Part shown: positions 34,190 to 42,753 of the stretch, piece after piece
Numbering within the stretch: position 1 is the first letter of the stretch
How the letters are laid out: each line of letters begins with the position of its first letter
NCBI RefSeq assembly: GCF_001517545.1
Contig: NZ_FBYA01000001.1
Location: 988,744 to 1,052,743, forward strand
Length of the DNA stretch: 64,000 nt
Reading direction: 5' to 3'
Source of the DNA: Limnohabitans sp. Rim47
GTDB taxonomy: Bacteria > Pseudomonadota > Gammaproteobacteria > Burkholderiales > Burkholderiaceae_C
Program-made: the position numbers and the translations under genes
The notes under the pieces: model-generated
The model's database searches: none
What the model saw: only the letters and a program-made list of their open reading frames with translations
Told to the model about the DNA's origin: nothing

Positions 34190-34838
34190 GCACAAACCTT
34201 TGTTAAGACGACGCCACTTTAACTGCACCCTGCTGGCCCTTGCCAGCTGGGGCTTTGGCGCGTCCACGCAGGCTTCACCCGCACAACGTATTTTGGTGGT
34301 GGGCGACTCGCTGAGTGCCGAATACGGCCTGGCCCGAGGCACGGGTTGGGTGGCCTTGCTGCAAAAACAACTGGTCCAAGACAAGCCCGGCGTCGAAGTG
34401 GTCAACGCCAGCATCAGCGGCGAAACCACCTCGGGTGGCCGCTCGCGCATGGCCGCCCTGCTGCAAAAGCACCAACCCAGCCATGTGGTGATTGAGTTGG
34501 GTGGCAACGACGCTTTGCGCGGCCTGCCCCTGAAAATGACCCAAGACAATCTGCAAGCCATGACTGGCCAGGCCCAGGCTGCGGGCGCCAAGGTCACGCT
34601 GCTGGGCATGCAAATGCCCCCCAACTACGGCTCCGACATGGCACGCCAATTTGAAGCGGCGTTTGCCCAAGTGGCTAAAAGCCAAAAAGCGGCACTGGTG
34701 CCCTTCTTTTTGAAAGGCATCGGCGATGACCCCGAGCCGCTCAAATGGTTCCAGGCCGACCGCATCCACCCCAACGAAGCCGCGCAGCCGCGGATGCTGG
34801 CCAATGTCTGGCCTACTTTGAAGAAACAATTGAAATGA
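34188..34838 (+). CDS. tesA: SGNH-hydrolase arylesterase / acyl-CoA thioesterase I, TesA-like
   Basis: A 216-residue secreted SGNH hydrolase. The signal peptide covers about residues 1-30 (a twin-arginine-like LRRRHF stretch sits before the hydrophobic core). Catalytic Ser41 is in GDSLS (39-43), block III is GGND (105-108), and the Asp-His dyad is D191/H194 in DRIHP. TesA proteins cleave acyl esters and acyl-CoA in the periplasm. The chosen ATG at 34188 keeps the signal peptide short; an ATG at 34173 would extend into ybbA. The stop overlaps mnmH by 4 bp. Confidence 0.9.
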   Translation: MHKPLLRRRHFNCTLLALASWGFGASTQASPAQRILVVGDSLSAEYGLARGTGWVALLQKQLVQDKPGVEVVNASISGETTSGGRSRMAALLQKHQPSHVVIELGGNDALRGLPLKMTQDNLQAMTGQAQAAGAKVTLLGMQMPPNYGSDMARQFEAAFAQVAKSQKAALVPFFLKGIGDDPEPLKWFQADRIHPNEAAQPRMLANVWPTLKKQLK

Positions 34839-35908
34839 GCGTTCACCTGATATCGGCCTTTGATGCCATGGCCAAACTGAACCAGTTTGACGCCATCCTG
34901 GACGCACGATCGGAAGGCGAACACGCCGAAGACCACTTGCCGGGCGCACTGAGCTGGCCTTCGCTCAACAACGAAGAACGCATCCGCGTGGGCACGCTTT
35001 ACAAACAGGTCAACCCGTTTGAAGCCCAAAAGGTCGGTGCCGCGCTGGTGGCCAAAAACATCGCCCGCCACATCGAGGCACATGTGATGGACAAGCCCCG
35101 CAACTGGCAACCGCTGGTGTATTGCTGGCGTGGCGGCAAACGCAGCAACTCATTGGCGCTGATCCTGGGGCAAATTGGCTTCAAGGTGCACTTGATCGAA
35201 GGCGGCTACAAAGCTTTTCGCAAAGAGGTCGTGGAAGACACGCCGCGACAGGCGCAGCGCTTGCAGTTTCAGGTACTGTGCGGGCCCACAGGCTCGGGCA
35301 AAACACGCTTGCTGCAGGCTTTGGCGCAAACAGGCGCACAGGTGCTGGACCTGGAGGCCATTGCCTGTCACCGCAGCTCGGTGTTGGGCTTGATCCCCGG
35401 CACGCCGCAACCCACTCAAAAAGCCTTTGACACACAAGTCTGGGATGCGCTGCGCGGTTTCAGCGCAGACCGCCCGGTGTTTGTAGAAGCAGAAAGCAAA
35501 AAGGTGGGCAACCTGACAGTGCCTGCCGAGCTGATGGTGGCCATGCGGGCCAGCCCTTGCCTGCGGGTGGATTTGTCGCTGGAAAACCGGGTGAATTTGT
35601 TGCTGGAAGACTATGCGTTTTTCACGCAAGATCGCGCCTTGTTTGCCGACCGGCTGGAGCGCTTGACGGCCCTGCGCGGCAAAACCGTGGTGCAAGGCTG
35701 GCAAGAAAGAATCGAGCGGGGGGAAATGCGCGAGGTGGTGACCGAATTGCTCTCAGGCCACTACGACCCGGGTTATGAAACTTCGACTGGGAAAAACTTT
35801 GTGCATTACGCCAAAGCCCCCTTGATCGCGCCGGCCAGCCACAGCATGGACGACATGCTGACACTGGCACATCAACTGGTGAAAGTGCCGACTGAAAGTG
35901 GTCAATGA
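34835..35908 (+). CDS. mnmH: tRNA 2-selenouridine synthase MnmH (SelU/YbbB)
   Basis: A 357-residue two-domain enzyme. The N-terminal rhodanese domain carries the catalytic C97 in VYCWRGGKRSNS, and the C-terminal domain has a P-loop GPTGSGKT at 150-157. MnmH replaces sulfur with selenium at the wobble 2-thiouridine of Lys/Glu/Gln tRNAs, through a geranylated intermediate, using selenophosphate. Start ATG overlaps the tesA stop (ATGA). It needs SelD, which is not in this window. E. coli also keeps ybbB near tesA and ybbA, which supports the call. Confidence 0.95.
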   Translation: MSVHLISAFDAMAKLNQFDAILDARSEGEHAEDHLPGALSWPSLNNEERIRVGTLYKQVNPFEAQKVGAALVAKNIARHIEAHVMDKPRNWQPLVYCWRGGKRSNSLALILGQIGFKVHLIEGGYKAFRKEVVEDTPRQAQRLQFQVLCGPTGSGKTRLLQALAQTGAQVLDLEAIACHRSSVLGLIPGTPQPTQKAFDTQVWDALRGFSADRPVFVEAESKKVGNLTVPAELMVAMRASPCLRVDLSLENRVNLLLEDYAFFTQDRALFADRLERLTALRGKTVVQGWQERIERGEMREVVTELLSGHYDPGYETSTGKNFVHYAKAPLIAPASHSMDDMLTLAHQLVKVPTESGQ

Positions 35909-35960
35909 GTTTTCAGTGAGCCGTCTCCGCAAGCGCAAAAACGGTGTCAGTCAGGAGGCG

Positions 35961-36170
35961 TCAAACGGGAGGCGTTTGCGCGTCAGCAGCATCGGGCGCT
36001 GCAACGGCGTTGACTGAGTGGTCTGCCTCGTCGGCCGCATCTGGATCGGACCCGTCATCTGGAAAAAGACCTGATTTGCGGTCAGACTTGGCTTTGAGCT
36101 TGTCTTCTTTTTTGCGTTTCTTGGCCAATTCTTTCTGGCGCTTTTCGAATCCGTAGTTGGGTGTGGCCAA
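35961..36170 (-). CDS. Small highly charged protein with TTG start, unknown function
   Basis: A 69-residue protein, not recognised as a characterised family but of a type seen in related bacteria (PNYGFEKRQKELAKKRKKED near the N-terminus). The first half is strongly basic (KRQKELAKKRKKEDKLKAK); the second half is acidic and low-complexity (DDGSDPDAADEAD). I chose TTG at 36170 because AAAGGAG lies 5 nt upstream, overlapping the TAA of the DUF2189 gene. The frame is open upstream to 36251, but only inside that gene. Coupled translation with DUF2189 is likely. Confidence 0.7.
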   Translation of the reverse strand: MATPNYGFEKRQKELAKKRKKEDKLKAKSDRKSGLFPDDGSDPDAADEADHSVNAVAAPDAADAQTPPV

Positions 36171-36180
36171 GATGGCTCCT

Positions 36181-37068
36181 TTAATTTGAGCTGCCCAATG
36201 TAACAGCTTCTTCAGGGCTTTCTTCCCATTCAACGCTGCCACGGTAAGCATGCCAGCTGGCGTGGCCCAACCAAGGGCCTACGACGATGATGCCCATGGC
36301 CCATGGCCACAAGGCAGCCAGCACCAAAACGCTGAGCAACAAGCCCCACAAGAACATGACCCCCGGATGGCTAAAAACCACCCGCATGCTGGTCAGCACA
36401 GCAGAAATGGCATCGGTGTCGCGGTCCAAAATCATGGGGATCGATACCACCGACAGGCCATAAACCAGCGCGGCAAAAGCACCACCCACCGCCAGATAGA
36501 CGATCAAGAACTCGATGTTTTGCGGATTGAACACGGCTTCGATCACACCCGTGGTGGACGGCATGCCGGTGTTGAAGAACACCGCAAACACCACCAGCGA
36601 TGCCCTACCCCACAACAATTCCAGCACCATGAGCACCAAAATCAACATGGCCATGCTGCGGATATGCCGGTCCCAACACATGAGTGATGTGGCCATATCA
36701 GGCAACTCGCCCCGCTCTCTTTTGCGGCTGACTTCGTAAAGGCCCATGGCCAAAAATGGCCCCACCAGCAAGCAGCCCGACACCAAAGACAAGGTGTATT
36801 CGGGCTTGTGCCTGAACACCAGGGCTAACACCTGCGCCATGAACCAGAAGCTCAGGCCATAAAACAAGGCAATACCGGGGTGACGAGTCAGGTCTTGCCA
36901 GCCCTTGGCCAACCAGCGAAATGGGTCAGAAAAACCCAAATGACGCATGAGCGACTGCGGGCCTTCGGGTGCTGGTGGCACATAAGGTGCTGCCATGGTG
37001 GGCAGATCAGCGGACTGTTCAGTGGGCACGGGAAGCTTGGCGTCTGCAGTCATGGGCAATCGAGTCAT
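36181..37068 (-). CDS. DUF2189 family integral membrane protein
   Basis: A 295-residue membrane protein with about five or six hydrophobic segments after a proline-rich N-terminus. The family core is LGFSDPFRWLAKGWQDLTRHPGIALFYG, then AMGLYEVSRKRERGE, and a late DRDTDAISAVLTSMRVVFSHPGVM. This matches DUF2189, a family of unknown function. Two ATGs are possible (37068 and 37053) and neither has a good RBS. Its TAA overlaps the Shine-Dalgarno sequence of the small charged gene behind it. Confidence 0.8.
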   Translation of the reverse strand: MTRLPMTADAKLPVPTEQSADLPTMAAPYVPPAPEGPQSLMRHLGFSDPFRWLAKGWQDLTRHPGIALFYGLSFWFMAQVLALVFRHKPEYTLSLVSGCLLVGPFLAMGLYEVSRKRERGELPDMATSLMCWDRHIRSMAMLILVLMVLELLWGRASLVVFAVFFNTGMPSTTGVIEAVFNPQNIEFLIVYLAVGGAFAALVYGLSVVSIPMILDRDTDAISAVLTSMRVVFSHPGVMFLWGLLLSVLVLAALWPWAMGIIVVGPWLGHASWHAYRGSVEWEESPEEAVTLGSSN

Positions 37069-37173
37069 CGGTGAAGTGCCCAGATTACCCCCGCTAAGCG
37101 GCCTTGAACAGTCAGGAAACTACCCAGTAGGTCGGCAATTAACAGGTATTCAGGCTGATTTAAACCGGCCAAC

Positions 37174-38424
37174 TCATGCCCAAGGCAGATGGGCTTGCAT
37201 GGCTTGATTCAGATCCATCATCAGGTCTTGCGCCGACTCGAGGCCCGTAGAAAAACGCACCAAGGTGCCATGCTTCAAATGCGCAGGCCAACCCTGCCGC
37301 ATAGAGCCCAGCTCATAGGGCACCACCAAGCTGACCGGGCCGCCCCAGCTGTAGCCAATTTTGAACAATTTCAGGTGGTCGCAAAACGCATCCACCTGTG
37401 CCTGGGTGTAACGGGCATCGATCATCACGCTGAACAGGCCTGCCGCCAAACCGGTGCCGGGCTTGCGCTCGCACACGGCTTGCCAATGGGCGTGCCCAGG
37501 TGCGCCTTCAAATGCCGGATGCAGCAACTGCGCACACTGCGGCTGGGCTTGCCACCAAGCGGCCAAGATGCGGGCCGTCTGGTCGTGCGCTTGGTAGCGC
37601 AGTGAAATGCTCGGCAAGGAGCGCAACACGGATTCGGCATCGTTCGCCGCCACGCCCAAACCCAAACGCATGTGGCACAGCTTGATTTTCATGTGCAAGG
37701 CCGTGTCTCGGGTGATGATGCTGCCCATCAGCACATCGCCGCCGCCACTGGGGTATTTGGTCAGCGCATGGGCGCTGATGTCAACGGCCAGACTGCCCTG
37801 CTCGCCAAGGTGAACAGCATCCCCCAACAAGTCAAAAGGCTTGAAGGCCAAACCCGCACCCCAAGTGTTGTCAAGCGCACTGCACACGCCTTGGGCTTGG
37901 CACACACGCACCAGCTCGGCCAAGTCAGGAAATTCCATGCTGACCGAGCCCGGCGCTTCCAGCCACACCAGGCGTGTGCGGGGGCTGATCTTGCGGGCCA
38001 GATCAGCGGGGTCCATCGGGTCGTAGACCTGGTGCGCGATGCCGAAATGGCGCAATTCCCCTTCGGCCAGCGCTTTGTTAGGGCCATAGGCGTTGTCTGG
38101 CAACAGCAGCTCATCGCCGCTCTTGAGCAACGCCAAAGCCACCGTTGCCAATGCGGCCAAGCCACTGGGCACCAGCACGCATTGGGTGCCGCCCTCAAGG
38201 GTGCACAAGCGCTCTTCGAGGGTGTAAGTCGTGGGCGTGCCGTGAAGGCCGTAGGTATAAGCCGATTTGTCCTTCCATTCCCGTTGGCGCATATCGGCCA
38301 CAGTCGGAAAGTACACCGTTGAGGCCTTGAAAACCCCCGGCTGAGGCGCCTCAAAACCAGCGGGCGGTTGGTAGGGGTGGTGAATCAACCGGGTCGTGCC
38401 CTTGGAGAAGTCTGAATCAGTCAT
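37174..38424 (-). CDS. metC: Cystathionine beta-lyase (Cys/Met metabolism PLP-dependent enzyme)
   Basis: A 416-residue PLP enzyme of the gamma family that cleaves cystathionine to homocysteine, pyruvate and ammonia. The N-terminal YTYGLHGTPTTYTLEERL motif binds cofactor phosphate and substrate. The Schiff-base lysine is K223 in SAHALTKYPSGGGD. LDNTWGAGLAF supplies the PLP-nitrogen aspartate. AGGA precedes ATG by about 8 nt. The W in DNTWGAG and the ISAHALTKYPSGG stretch favour beta-lyase over gamma-synthase, but family members overlap in substrate use. Confidence 0.9.
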   Translation of the reverse strand: MTDSDFSKGTTRLIHHPYQPPAGFEAPQPGVFKASTVYFPTVADMRQREWKDKSAYTYGLHGTPTTYTLEERLCTLEGGTQCVLVPSGLAALATVALALLKSGDELLLPDNAYGPNKALAEGELRHFGIAHQVYDPMDPADLARKISPRTRLVWLEAPGSVSMEFPDLAELVRVCQAQGVCSALDNTWGAGLAFKPFDLLGDAVHLGEQGSLAVDISAHALTKYPSGGGDVLMGSIITRDTALHMKIKLCHMRLGLGVAANDAESVLRSLPSISLRYQAHDQTARILAAWWQAQPQCAQLLHPAFEGAPGHAHWQAVCERKPGTGLAAGLFSVMIDARYTQAQVDAFCDHLKLFKIGYSWGGPVSLVVPYELGSMRQGWPAHLKHGTLVRFSTGLESAQDLMMDLNQAMQAHLPWA

Positions 38425-38442
38425 CTTGTCATCCTAATGCAA

Positions 38443-38464
38443 ACAGCCTCCCAAAGGAGGCTGT
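38443..38464 (-). terminator. Terminator-like hairpin between the phosphoribosyltransferase gene and metC
   Basis: A perfect 9-bp stem ACAGCCTCC/GGAGGCTGT closes a CAAA/TTTG loop in the 72-bp gap. On the minus strand it follows the phosphoribosyltransferase gene; the T-tract after it is short (TTTGCATT), so it may terminate only partly. Confidence 0.55.
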
Positions 38465-38496
38465 GAAAAGTCAATCGGCGCAGCGCACCCAATGGG

Positions 38497-39021
38497 TTAG
38501 ACGCTCCACTTTTCCAGCAGCTTTTCAGGGCGCATGTTGTCATAGGGCTCGAAGGGCTGGTGAATCCAGGGGTTGGTCGGCAACTCTTCGACCGAGTAGT
38601 CGGCCTTGAAGCCCGAAACGCCCTTGGTCCAGATCACGGCCGTTCGCAATTCTGTGATCGGTGTGTAGTTGTTTTTCAACTGGTCCACGACCGCACGCAA
38701 GGTGTGACCGGTGTCGGCCAAGTCGTCCACCAACAGCACTTTGCCGGCGATCTCGCCTTTGGGCGTGGTGATGTAACGGGCGATGTCCAGATGGCCTTGC
38801 ACGGTACCGGCTTCGGCACGGTAAGAGCTGGTGGACATGATGGCCAGTGGCTTGTCAAAAATGCGCGACAAGATATCGCCTGGGCGCATACCGCCACGGG
38901 CCAGGCACAGAATATTGTCAAATTCCCAGCCCGACTGGTGAATCTTGATGGCGAGTTTTTCAATCAGATTGTGGTACTCGTCGTAGCTCACGTACAAGTG
39001 CTTGCCGTCTTCGGTCAACAT
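38497..39021 (-). CDS. Phosphoribosyltransferase (hypoxanthine/xanthine-guanine type)
   Basis: A 174-residue type I phosphoribosyltransferase. The PRPP-binding motif VLLVDDLADTGHTL is at 95-108 and the flexible loop STSSYRAEAGTVQGH at about 63-77. The C-terminal WIHQPFEPYDNM resembles Xpt/Gpt-type enzymes. It would salvage purine bases to nucleotides. It follows purA in the same direction, which fits purine metabolism. GGAG lies before ATG. The base (guanine, xanthine or hypoxanthine) cannot be fixed from sequence alone. Confidence 0.85.
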   Translation of the reverse strand: MLTEDGKHLYVSYDEYHNLIEKLAIKIHQSGWEFDNILCLARGGMRPGDILSRIFDKPLAIMSTSSYRAEAGTVQGHLDIARYITTPKGEIAGKVLLVDDLADTGHTLRAVVDQLKNNYTPITELRTAVIWTKGVSGFKADYSVEELPTNPWIHQPFEPYDNMRPEKLLEKWSV

Positions 39022-39075
39022 GGGGTTACTCCAAAAAAATCAGGGGTTTGAGATCAGTGTTTGTTTGCAAAACCC

Positions 39076-39089
39076 GGCGCTCAGGCGCC
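39076..39089 (-). terminator. Weak hairpin at the purA stop codon
   Basis: GGCGC/GCGCC forms a 5-bp stem around the purA stop (39081-39083), followed on the minus strand by GGGTTTTGC. A weak or partial terminator at best. Confidence 0.3.
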
Positions 39090-40409
39090 AAAGGGGTTGT
39101 GCAACAAAATGGTGTGGTCGCGGTCCGGGCTGGTGGACACCACGTGCACAGGCACGCCCGTGACTTCAGCGATGCGTTCCAGGTAACGACGTGCCGTGGC
39201 AGGCAATTTGTCCAAGTCGGTCACGCCCACGGTGGTCTCGGTCCAGCCGGGAATTACTTCATAGATCGGCTTGCAACGGGCAATCTCGTCTGCGCCCATG
39301 GGCAGGATGTCGATGGTTTCACCATCCAGCTCGTAACCTGTGCACAGCAACAACTCTTTCAGACCATCAAGCACGTCCAGCTTGGTGATGCACAAACCCG
39401 ACAGGCCATTGACCTGAGCGCTGCGCTTGAGCAAAGCGGCGTCAAACCAGCCGCAGCGGCGTGAACGGCCCGTGGTCACACCTTTTTCGGCGCCTACAGT
39501 GGACATGTGGTAGCCGGGGGTGCCAGGGGTTTCCCAGTCAAGTTCAGTGGGGAACGGGCCGCCACCGACACGGGTGCAATACGCTTTGGTGATGCCCAAG
39601 ATGTAGTGCAACATGCCGGGGCCTACGCCAGAGCCTGCGGCGGCATTGCCGGCCACGCAGTTGCTGGAGGTGACGAACGGGTAAGTGCCGTGATCCACAT
39701 CCAGCAAAGTGCCTTGTGCACCTTCAAACAGCAGGTTGGCACCGGCTTTGTGGGCGTCGTTGAGTTCGCGCGAAACGTCGGCCACCATGGGCAGCAGCTC
39801 TCTGGCGTAGGCCATGGCTTCAGCGTACGTGGCGTCAAAATCGACAGGCGCTGCACCCAAAATATTGACCAGAATTTCGTTGTGCAAAGCCAAGTTTTCG
39901 CGCAGCTTGTTGGCGAAACGCTCGGGGTATTTCAGGTCTTGCACGCGCAGGGCGCGGCGGGCCACTTTGTCTTCGTAAGCGGGGCCAATGCCGCGACCGG
40001 TGGTGCCGATCTTGGCCGTTCCGGCTTTCTCTTTGGCAGCTTCGCGGCCCACATCCAGTGCCACGTGGTAAGGCAAGATGAGTGGGCAAGCCTCGCTCAC
40101 GCGCAGGCGCGAACGCACTTCAACACCGGCTTTTTCAAGCCCTGCAATTTCTTCTAGCAATTTCGGCACCGACAAGACCACACCGTTGCCGATGTAGCAC
40201 TTGACGCCGGCACGCATGATGCCGCTGGGAATCAGGTGCAAAGCGGTTTTCACGCCATTGATCACCAAGGTGTGACCCGCATTGTGACCCCCTTGGAAAC
40301 GCACCACGCCCTGAGCGCTTTCGGTCAGCCAGTCGACCAGTTTGCCTTTGCCTTCGTCGCCCCATTGGGTGCCCACGACGACTACGTTACGGCCTTGCTT
40401 CATGTTCAT
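39081..40409 (-). CDS. purA: Adenylosuccinate synthetase
   Basis: A 442-residue PurA, making adenylosuccinate from IMP, aspartate and GTP, the first step to AMP. The P-loop GTQWGDEGKGK is at 13-23, followed by FQGGHNAGHTLV, the IMP loop GTTGRGIGPAYEDK, and GGPFPTEL and KLDVLDG near the C-terminus. The start is ATG at 40409 or 40403; there is no strong RBS, and the frame upstream lies in hisZ. The gene sits 17 bp behind hisZ. The yjeT-hisZ-purA order after hflC resembles the E. coli hflC-yjeT-purA neighbourhood. Confidence 0.97.
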   Translation of the reverse strand: MNMKQGRNVVVVGTQWGDEGKGKLVDWLTESAQGVVRFQGGHNAGHTLVINGVKTALHLIPSGIMRAGVKCYIGNGVVLSVPKLLEEIAGLEKAGVEVRSRLRVSEACPLILPYHVALDVGREAAKEKAGTAKIGTTGRGIGPAYEDKVARRALRVQDLKYPERFANKLRENLALHNEILVNILGAAPVDFDATYAEAMAYARELLPMVADVSRELNDAHKAGANLLFEGAQGTLLDVDHGTYPFVTSSNCVAGNAAAGSGVGPGMLHYILGITKAYCTRVGGGPFPTELDWETPGTPGYHMSTVGAEKGVTTGRSRRCGWFDAALLKRSAQVNGLSGLCITKLDVLDGLKELLLCTGYELDGETIDILPMGADEIARCKPIYEVIPGWTETTVGVTDLDKLPATARRYLERIAEVTGVPVHVVSTSPDRDHTILLHNPFGA

Positions 40410-40426
40410 GCTTGAAATGTTCTTTC

Positions 40427-41587
40427 TCAAAGAGCTTGTACTACCCACTGCCCTGCTGCTTCAACCAGCTCGCGGTCGCAATGGAATTCGTCAACTTCGC
40501 TTTCGTGCCCGGGCAAAACGCACACCACGGTGTCGCCGCGACTGCGCAAAGAGGTAATGGCCGAGCGCAAGCTGGCCGAGTTACCCCAGGGTGCCCGGAT
40601 CGCTGCACGCAGCGCCAAAGGTGTCACAGCCGACACCAATTCTTTCAAATCGAGGCTGAAACCCACAGCGGGGCGGTCACGGTCAATGCGGTGACCAAAC
40701 ACAGCGCCGACACCGTCATAACGTCCGCCACGGGCCAGTGCATCGGATGCACCTTTGGCGTAGATGGCGAAGCGCATGCCGCTGTAATAGGCGTAACCAC
40801 GGGAATCGCCCAAGTCAAAACTGATGGCGGCACCCGGGATTTGTGCGGCCAGCCAGCGCAGCTGTGTCAGGGCTTCGGTGATGGCGGGTGTCGCAGGCAG
40901 GCACTGGGCCGCTTTGTCCAACACAGCGACATCACCGTACAAGCCCACCAAAGCACGCAAGCCATCGCGGTTGGCGGGCGAAAAGTCGTCCGTCAAGCGC
41001 GCAATCGCGCTGCCATCCTTGATGGCCAGCGCGGCGTGAATGTCGTGGCGCAAAGCGTCAGAAATGGCCTCAGCCTGCAGCAGGCTGTTGACAATGCGGG
41101 CATCGGCCAAGTCAACCTGCAAATCGCCGACACGGGCAGCACGCAGGCAGTCCAGTGCCAGTTGAAGAATCTCGAGATCGGCCTCGGGTCCGGCATGGCC
41201 GTAAATTTCGGCGCCCAACTGCAAGGGTTCACGGGTGGCATGCGGGCGTGCGGGACGGGTGTGCAAGACGGGGCCGCAATAGCAAAGACGTGTCAAGCCT
41301 GCGCGGCCCAGCAAATGCGCGTCAATGCGAGCCACTTGGGGGGTGGTGTCGGCACGCAAGCCCAATGTGCGGCCAGAAAGCTGGTCTACCAACTTAAAGG
41401 TCTGCAAATCCAGCGCTTCGCCCGTGCCCGTGAGCAGTGACTCCAAATGCTCCAGCAGCGGCGGCATGACCAGCTCGTAGCCATAGCCACGGGCGGTGTC
41501 AAGCAGTTCGCGACGGAGTTCTTCGATGTGGCGTGCCTCGGAGGGCAAGACATCGGCAATGTGATCCGGGAGGACCCAAGCAGACAT
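40427..41587 (-). CDS. hisZ: ATP phosphoribosyltransferase regulatory subunit HisZ
   Basis: A 386-residue HisRS-paralogue that lacks the anticodon domain. It has the class II synthetase core: PDHIADVLPSEARHIEELRRELL, GYELVMPPLLEHLESLL, LRADTTPQVARID, and GGRYDGVGAVFG. HisZ is required to activate and feedback-regulate the short-form HisG at the first step of histidine synthesis. The true HisRS lies at 48948-50285, with its own anticodon domain, so this is not a duplicate synthetase. It lies between the yjeT-like gene and purA. Confidence 0.95.
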   Translation of the reverse strand: MSAWVLPDHIADVLPSEARHIEELRRELLDTARGYGYELVMPPLLEHLESLLTGTGEALDLQTFKLVDQLSGRTLGLRADTTPQVARIDAHLLGRAGLTRLCYCGPVLHTRPARPHATREPLQLGAEIYGHAGPEADLEILQLALDCLRAARVGDLQVDLADARIVNSLLQAEAISDALRHDIHAALAIKDGSAIARLTDDFSPANRDGLRALVGLYGDVAVLDKAAQCLPATPAITEALTQLRWLAAQIPGAAISFDLGDSRGYAYYSGMRFAIYAKGASDALARGGRYDGVGAVFGHRIDRDRPAVGFSLDLKELVSAVTPLALRAAIRAPWGNSASLRSAITSLRSRGDTVVCVLPGHESEVDEFHCDRELVEAAGQWVVQAL

Positions 41588-41653
41588 GGGAATGGAGGGG
41601 GACGGTTAAAACAAAGATTTTACCGGCTTGGAGGCCGATTTCCGGGATTCGAT

Positions 41654-41839
41654 TCAGGAAACAAGCCAGAACACCAACAATCCCGAAACAACCATGAACA
41701 CGCCAAAGAAGCGGATTTGCCCGTCTTCGAGCTGCAGCAGCTGCTCGAAAAGGCGTCGCCAACGCAGTGGCGACACCATCGGCATCAAGCCCTCCAGGAT
41801 GAGCATGACGCCCAACGCCAGCAGGAGGGTTTCAAGCAA
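41654..41839 (-). CDS. yjeT: DUF2065 (YjeT-like) small membrane protein
   Basis: A 61-residue membrane protein with two hydrophobic helices (LLLALGVMLILEGLMPMVSP and FFGVFMVVSGLLVFWLV). Length and pattern match YjeT of E. coli, which also sits between hflC and purA, though its function is not known. The start is TTG at 41839, 3 nt after the hflC stop, with GAAAG upstream as a weak RBS. Next gene downstream is hisZ. Confidence 0.85.
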   Translation of the reverse strand: MLETLLLALGVMLILEGLMPMVSPLRWRRLFEQLLQLEDGQIRFFGVFMVVSGLLVFWLVS

Positions 41840-41842
41840 CGA

Positions 41843-42742
41843 TTACTTTCGTGCAGGCGTATTGCCCGACGAACCGCGCATGCCCTTAAAAAACTCGGAG
41901 CTGCCCGGATCGAGCACCATCACGTCGCTTTTGCTGTTGAAGCTGGATTTGTAGGCTTCCAGGCTGCGGTAGAACTGCGCAAACTGGGGGTCGCGTCCAA
42001 ATGAATCGGCATACAGACGCGCCGCTTGCGCATCGCCCTGCCCTTTGATTTTCTGGGCTTCGCGGTAAGCGTTGGCCACGGTCACTTCACGCTGGCGATC
42101 GGCATCAGCGCGGATTTTTTCGCCTTCAGCACCACCGGTCGAACGCAGCTCGTTGGCCACGCGCTTGCGTTCAGCCTCCATGCGGCGATAAACCGACTCG
42201 GTGATCGTGTCCACGTAGTCGGCGCGGGTAATGCGCACATCCACCACATCCACACCCCAGGGCTTGGCGCCCTTGACCACAAGAAGGACGGCCTCTTTCA
42301 CATCGTCCATCAGCTCTTCACGTTTGAGCGAAAGCAGCTCCTTGACGGTGTGCTTGTTGATCTCTTCCTGGAAGGCGTTGCGCACCACACGGTTGAGCTG
42401 GTTGGTACCGGATTTTTCGTCCAAACCCACGTTTCGGATGTAAGCCTGCGGATCGGCAATGCGCCATCGCACATACCAGTCGATCACGACACGCTGCTTT
42501 TCTGCTGTCAACATGGGTTCGTTGTCTGGGCTGTCCAGGGTCAACAAACGCTTGTCGATGTAATTGACGTTTTGAAGCGGGGGGGGCAGCTTGAAGTGCA
42601 AGCCAGGCTCGGTGATGACTTCCTTGATTTGACCCAAAGCATAGACCACGCCGAATTGGCGCTGGTCAACCACAAACACGGTCGAGCTGAACAGCACAAA
42701 GGCCACCAGCAAAGTCGAAACCCACAATCCAATGCGATTCAT
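41843..42742 (-). CDS. hflC: HflC, membrane protease-modulator subunit (SPFH/stomatin family)
   Basis: A 299-residue SPFH protein. One N-terminal membrane anchor (about 5-25) is followed by the prohibitin-like domain with VDQRQFGVVYALGQIKEVI and VVDVRITRADYVDTITESVYRRM, and a coiled region rich in AEGEKIRADADRQREV. HflC pairs with HflK in a large ring that encloses the FtsH protease at the inner membrane. AAGGA precedes ATG. It follows hflK by 11 bp. Confidence 0.96.
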   Translation of the reverse strand: MNRIGLWVSTLLVAFVLFSSTVFVVDQRQFGVVYALGQIKEVITEPGLHFKLPPPLQNVNYIDKRLLTLDSPDNEPMLTAEKQRVVIDWYVRWRIADPQAYIRNVGLDEKSGTNQLNRVVRNAFQEEINKHTVKELLSLKREELMDDVKEAVLLVVKGAKPWGVDVVDVRITRADYVDTITESVYRRMEAERKRVANELRSTGGAEGEKIRADADRQREVTVANAYREAQKIKGQGDAQAARLYADSFGRDPQFAQFYRSLEAYKSSFNSKSDVMVLDPGSSEFFKGMRGSSGNTPARK

Positions 42743-42753
42743 TTTCTTTGTCC

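Noticed and set aside
40427..41587. HisZ as a second or degraded histidyl-tRNA synthetase
   Set aside because: It lacks the anticodon-binding domain in the way expected of HisZ, and a full HisRS exists at 48948-50285.
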